From Acinetobacter sp. WCHA55 (GTDB taxonomy: Bacteria > Pseudomonadota > Gammaproteobacteria > Pseudomonadales > Moraxellaceae): a stretch of 64,000 nucleotides of DNA. The translations under genes and the position numbers were made by a program. Within the stretch, counting starts at the first letter, position 1; every line of letters starts with the position of its first letter. Shown here piece by piece: positions 60,638-64,000 of this stretch. The notes under the pieces are model-generated. The model made no database searches, was not told the origin of the DNA, and saw only the letters and a program-made list of their open reading frames with translations. Location: positions 124,001 through 188,000 of the forward strand of contig NZ_CP032285.1 of the NCBI RefSeq assembly GCF_002165305.2. Direction: 5' to 3'.

Positions 60638-61192
60638 GTGACCAACAGCAACGATTCCGTCACACTGCGCCTCATGACTGAGCATGACCTTGCGATGCTC
60701 TATGAGTGGCTAAATCGATCTCATATCGTCGAGTGGTGGGGCGGAGAAGAAGCACGCCCGACACTTGCTGACGTACAGGAACAGTACTTGCCAAGCGTTT
60801 TAGCGCAAGAGTCCGTCACTCCATACATTGCAATGCTGAATGGAGAGCCGATTGGGTATGCCCAGTCGTACGTTGCTCTTGGAAGCGGGGACGGATGGTG
60901 GGAAGAAGAAACCGATCCAGGAGTACGCGGAATAGACCAGTCACTGGCGAATGCATCACAACTGGGCAAAGGCTTGGGAACCAAGCTGGTTCGAGCTCTG
61001 GTTGAGTTGCTGTTCAATGATCCCGAGGTCACCAAGATCCAAACGGACCCGTCGCCGAGCAACTTGCGAGCGATCCGATGCTACGAGAAAGCGGGGTTTG
61101 AGAGGCAAGGTACCGTAACCACCCCAGATGGTCCAGCCGTGTACATGGTTCAAACACGCCAGGCATTCGAGCGAACACGCAGTGATGCCTAA
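60638..61192 (+). CDS. aac(6')-Ib': Aminoglycoside 6'-N-acetyltransferase Ib' (Ser variant)
   Basis: 184 residues from GTG 60638 (a longer start at 60572 in the arr attC is possible). GNAT acetyl-CoA loop in [14 protein letters not shown]. The diagnostic residues after GID are Gln-Ser (residues 101-102; Q118 S119 in usual numbering), the Ib' state, which is known to favour gentamicin over amikacin. The two -cr positions are Trp and Asp (GDGWWEE; TPDGPAV), so it is not the ciprofloxacin-acetylating form. Second cassette, behind PcS. Confidence 0.92.
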   Translation: MTNSNDSVTLRLMTEHDLAMLYEWLNRSHIVEWWGGEEARPTLADVQEQYLPSVLAQESVTPYIAMLNGEPIGYAQSYVALGSGDGWWEEETDPGVRGIDQSLANASQLGKGLGTKLVRALVELLFNDPEVTKIQTDPSPSNLRAIRCYEKAGFERQGTVTTPDGPAVYMVQTRQAFERTRSDA

Positions 61193-61258
61193 CCCTTCCA
61201 TCGAGGGGGACGTCCAAGGGCTGGCGCCCTTGGCCGCCCCTCATGTCAAACGTTAGAT
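61187..61258 (+). repeat. attC of the aac(6')-Ib' cassette
   Basis: 72 bp from GCCTAAC to GTTAGAT with the central AGGGCTGGCGCCCT palindrome; joins the 3' conserved segment. Nearly identical to the DM13 cassette attC. Confidence 0.9.
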
Positions 61259-61360
61259 GCACTAAGCACATAATTGCTCACAGCCAAACTATCAGGTCAA
61301 GTCTGCTTTTATTATTTTTAAGCGTGCATAATAAGCCCTACACAAATTGGGAGATATATC

Positions 61361-61708
61361 ATGAAAGGCTGGCTTTTTCTTGTTATCGCAATAGTTGGCG
61401 AAGTAATCGCAACATCCGCATTAAAATCTAGCGAGGGCTTTACTAAGCTTGCCCCTTCCGCCGTTGTCATAATCGGTTATGGCATCGCATTTTATTTTCT
61501 TTCTCTGGTTCTGAAATCCATCCCTGTCGGTGTTGCTTATGCAGTCTGGTCGGGACTCGGCGTCGTCATAATTACAGCCATTGCCTGGTTGCTTCATGGG
61601 CAAAAGCTTGATGCGTGGGGCTTTGTAGGTATGGGGCTCATAATTGCTGCCTTTTTGCTCGCCCGATCCCCATCGTGGAAGTCGCTGCGGAGGCCGACGC
61701 CATGGTGA
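61361..61708 (+). CDS. qacEdelta1: Truncated small multidrug-resistance efflux protein
   Basis: 115 residues. SMR protein with three complete helices and a replaced C-terminus (after [11 protein letters not shown]) where sul1 DNA was joined. Includes the membrane Glu in [13 protein letters not shown]. Exports quaternary ammonium compounds weakly. Overlaps sul1 by 7 bp. Confidence 0.97.
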   Translation: MKGWLFLVIAIVGEVIATSALKSSEGFTKLAPSAVVIIGYGIAFYFLSLVLKSIPVGVAYAVWSGLGVVIITAIAWLLHGQKLDAWGFVGMGLIIAAFLLARSPSWKSLRRPTPW

Positions 61709-62541
61709 CGGTGTTCGGCATTCTGAATCTCACCGAGGACTCCTTCTTCGATGAGAGCCGGCGGCTAGACCCCGCCGGCGCTGTCACCGCGGCGATCGAA
61801 ATGCTGCGAGTCGGATCAGACGTCGTGGATGTCGGACCGGCCGCCAGCCATCCGGACGCGAGGCCTGTATCGCCGGCCGATGAGATCAGACGTATTGCGC
61901 CGCTCTTAGACGCCCTGTCCGATCAGATGCACCGTGTTTCAATCGACAGCTTCCAACCGGAAACCCAGCGCTATGCGCTCAAGCGCGGCGTGGGCTACCT
62001 GAACGATATCCAAGGATTTCCTGACCCTGCGCTCTATCCCGATATTGCTGAGGCGGACTGCAGGCTGGTGGTTATGCACTCAGCGCAGCGGGATGGCATC
62101 GCCACCCGCACCGGTCACCTTCGACCCGAAGACGCGCTCGACGAGATTGTGCGGTTCTTCGAGGCGCGGGTTTCCGCCTTGCGACGGAGCGGGGTCGCTG
62201 CCGACCGGCTCATCCTCGATCCGGGGATGGGATTTTTCTTGAGCCCCGCACCGGAAACATCGCTGCACGTGCTGTCGAACCTTCAAAAGCTGAAGTCGGC
62301 GTTGGGGCTTCCGCTATTGGTCTCGGTGTCGCGGAAATCCTTCTTGGGCGCCACCGTTGGCCTTCCTGTAAAGGATCTGGGTCCAGCGAGCCTTGCGGCG
62401 GAACTTCACGCGATCGGCAATGGCGCTGACTACGTCCGCACCCACGCGCCTGGAGATCTGCGAAGCGCAATCACCTTCTCGGAAACCCTCGCGAAATTTC
62501 GCAGTCGCGACGCCAGAGACCGAGGGTTAAATCATGCCTAG
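61702..62541 (+). CDS. sul1: Sulfonamide-resistant dihydropteroate synthase
   Basis: 279 residues, full length from ATG 61702. DHPS motifs [17 protein letters not shown] and [22 protein letters not shown] near the C-terminus. Replaces the sulfonamide-sensitive chromosomal enzyme. Standard sul1 of the 3' conserved segment. Confidence 0.97.
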   Translation: MVTVFGILNLTEDSFFDESRRLDPAGAVTAAIEMLRVGSDVVDVGPAASHPDARPVSPADEIRRIAPLLDALSDQMHRVSIDSFQPETQRYALKRGVGYLNDIQGFPDPALYPDIAEADCRLVVMHSAQRDGIATRTGHLRPEDALDEIVRFFEARVSALRRSGVAADRLILDPGMGFFLSPAPETSLHVLSNLQKLKSALGLPLLVSVSRKSFLGATVGLPVKDLGPASLAAELHAIGNGADYVRTHAPGDLRSAITFSETLAKFRSRDARDRGLNHA

Positions 62542-62731
62542 CATTCACCTTCCGGCCGCCCGCTAAATATCTCCTTTTGGGTTGTTAATAAAACATCCAA
62601 TAAGTTGACTGTGCGTGAAAAAGAAAGTTTTGTGTGATGGCGTTGAAGATCGCACCGTTAAGCTCTTATGTGGGATGGTGCAGAGCTCGACGACTACCGA
62701 TAAAACGCAACCGCCGCAAACAGACAAGAAA

Positions 62732-62759
62732 AAGCCCCAACTGATAACAGTTGGGGCTT
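62732..62759. terminator. Hairpin in the ISCR1 leader
   Basis: Perfect 12-bp stem AAGCCCCAACTG/CAGTTGGGGCTT with loop ATAA; the A-tract before it provides T residues for leftward transcripts. Confidence 0.7.
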
Positions 62760-62945
62760 CAGTATTGTGATTGGTGGAGCAATAGCACCCTGAACCCAAA
62801 ACCTTCTCGCTCAACCGGTAGTGGCTGATAACAACTCGTGAGGGCTATTGCGGGTTAAGCATTTAGCGATGTCTAGGGCCAGACTGGACGTCTGAACGCA
62901 AGCCGCTGATACTGTACATAACCACAGTATCAGCGGAGGATACCC

Positions 62946-64000
62946 ATGTCGCTGGCAAGGAACGCCACGGCGAGTCAATCGCCCACTCAAACAAACGGTT
63001 ACGAACGCCACCAACCCGACCAGACGCTGCTCTACCAGCTGGTTGAGCAGCACTACCCAGCCTTCAAAGCCTCACTCGAAGCCCAAGGTCAACACCTGCC
63101 TCGCTACATCCAACAAGAATTCAACGACCTCCTCCAATGTGGCCGTCTGGAGTATGGTTTCATGCGGGTTCGCTGCGAGGATTGTCATCACGAGCGTCTG
63201 GTCGCCTTCAGCTGTAAACGACGCGGCTTTTGCCCTAGCTGCGGTGCCCGCCGGATGGCCGAGAGTACGGCGCTGCTGATAGACGAAGTCTTCCCCAAGG
63301 AGCCCATTCGCCAGTGGGTGCTCAGCTTTCCTTTCCAGCTACGCTTTTTGCTGGCTCGCCATCCCCAGCTGATGGGCCAGGTCTTGAGTATCGTCTATCG
63401 TACACTCTCAACTCATCTGATCAAAAAAGCCGGTTACACCAAAGCCTCTGCACAAACTGGCTCAGTGACTCTTATCCAACGCTTTGGCTCCGCGCTAAAT
63501 CTCAATGTCCACTACCACATGCTGTTTCTCGATGGTGTCTATGCCGAAGATGACTATGGCAAGCAACGCTTCCATCGTGTCAAGGCACCCACTTACGATG
63601 AGCTGAATACGCTCGCTCACACCCTCAGCCATCGCATCGCTCGCTGCATGGAAAAGCGTGGGATTTTGGAGCGTGATGCCGAGAATACGTGGTTGACACT
63701 GGAAGAGGGCGAAGACGATACGCTGACTCAATTACATGGTGCTTCGGTTACGTATCGCATTGCCGTCGGCCCCCAGCAAGGGCGCAAAGTCTTCACCCTG
63801 CAAACCTTGCCAGGGCGTGAGGATAAAGCCGACTCAAGCAGTCGAGTAGCCAACCATGCTGGTTTCTCGCTACACGCCGGTGTGATGGCCGAAGCGCATC
63901 AGCGGGATAAGCTTGAGCGCTTGTGTCGCTACATTAGTCGGCCAGCGGTTTCAGAAAAACGTCTGGCATTAACCGCCAATGGGCAGGTGCGTTACGAGCT
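62946..64000 (+). CDS. rcr1: ISCR1 rolling-circle transposase (3' end outside window)
   Basis: ATG 62946 with GGAGG upstream; the frame is open to the window end (351 codons visible of ~513). Zinc cysteines CEDC and CPSCG, HUH motif NVHYHML, and the Tyr block YISRPAVSEKR. Matches Orf513 as remembered. Comparison with the fused copy at 34711-36492 shows many substitutions but the same domain order. Confidence 0.93.
   Translation, partial: MSLARNATASQSPTQTNGYERHQPDQTLLYQLVEQHYPAFKASLEAQGQHLPRYIQQEFNDLLQCGRLEYGFMRVRCEDCHHERLVAFSCKRRGFCPSCGARRMAESTALLIDEVFPKEPIRQWVLSFPFQLRFLLARHPQLMGQVLSIVYRTLSTHLIKKAGYTKASAQTGSVTLIQRFGSALNLNVHYHMLFLDGVYAEDDYGKQRFHRVKAPTYDELNTLAHTLSHRIARCMEKRGILERDAENTWLTLEEGEDDTLTQLHGASVTYRIAVGPQQGRKVFTLQTLPGREDKADSSSRVANHAGFSLHAGVMAEAHQRDKLERLCRYISRPAVSEKRLALTANGQVRYE

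Larger units (their letters stand above)
58726..62563 (+). mobile_element. Class 1 integron, 5'-CS truncated, followed by ISCR1
   Basis: The 5' conserved segment begins at about 58726 without the usual IRi end; then intI1, attI1, cassettes arr and aac(6')-Ib', and the 3' conserved segment (qacEdelta1, sul1) until the ISCR1 junction ~24 bp after sul1. This is the layout of a complex class 1 integron. Confidence 0.9.
62564..64000 (+). mobile_element. ISCR1: ISCR1 (partial; right part outside window)
   Basis: Begins just after the 3'-CS remnant and contains the start of the ISCR1 transposase. A terminator-like hairpin (62732-62759) lies in its leader. Rolling-circle IS91-like element known to mobilise adjacent genes. 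Confidence 0.9.

Noticed and set aside
60638-61192. aac(6')-Ib-cr (fluoroquinolone-acetylating) allele
   Set aside because: The two diagnostic positions are Trp and Asp, not Arg and Tyr.
63314-63553. Separate small ORFs inside ISCR1
   Set aside because: They lie within the continuous transposase frame 62946-64000, which is open to the window end and so easily missed.
1-64000. CRISPR array or rRNA genes
   Set aside because: No regularly spaced identical repeats and no rRNA-like conserved blocks were seen; the tandem heptamer at 10286 is far too short.

Overview
The window is part of a large conjugative plasmid from an Acinetobacter-like host. The evidence is the low-GC backbone, an ISAba1 fragment, Acinetobacter-type gor, sdhC and folA segments, and an I-type (Dot/Icm-like, type IVB) conjugation system. 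I could not run searches; all names rest on reading motifs, gene order and family knowledge.

Layout. (1) 1-16.5 kb: conjugation machinery: dotD/traH (minus, cut by the window edge), a tyrosine recombinase, dotI/traM, dotH/traN, dotG/traO, dotF/traP, dotE/traQ-like, dotP/traR-like, dotN/traT (HNH fold), an unknown 400-aa protein, the ATPase dotO/traU and the coupling protein dotL/trbC. (2) 17-22.7 kb: a same-strand run of small unknown genes ending in a membrane metallopeptidase (HELSH). (3) 22.7-28.9 kb: mostly minus-strand unknown genes, some preceded by a shared leader, with an IS3-family insertion and a DUF4942-like gene. (4) 28.96-48.77 kb: a mosaic accessory block. It holds truncated ISAba1, sdhC, a group II intron remnant and a dps fragment. 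It also holds a GC-rich set of redox and detoxification genes (glutaredoxin, Mo-oxidoreductase plus flavin reductase, a peroxiredoxin fused in frame to an ISCR transposase, quinone-oxidoreductase-like enzyme, GST, CorA, MsrA, MsrB). A relict non-class-1 integron with a DM13 cassette, an IS21 remnant, IS3 and IS5 elements and gor complete it. (5) 48.77-58.7 kb: backbone again, with two cytosine-C5 methyltransferase genes (the second split by a 3.4-kb unit carrying a dihydrofolate reductase gene), shared-leader small genes, umuDC and a degenerate tRNA-like sequence. (6) 58.7-64 kb: a class 1 integron (intI1, arr, aac(6')-Ib', qacEdelta1, sul1) followed by ISCR1, which runs off the end.

Working picture: regions 3 and 5 look like one backbone interrupted by region 4. 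They combine small unknown proteins behind a shared promoter/leader, DNA methyltransferases and UmuDC, as expected of a leading region that protects incoming plasmid DNA (inference). Region 4 concentrates thiol and methionine-sulfoxide repair functions of several origins and may act as a mobile oxidative-stress island (inference). Predicted resistance: rifampicin (arr), aminoglycosides (aac(6')-Ib'), sulfonamides (sul1), weak quaternary-ammonium tolerance (qacEdelta1) and possibly trimethoprim (the folA-like gene, if over-expressed).
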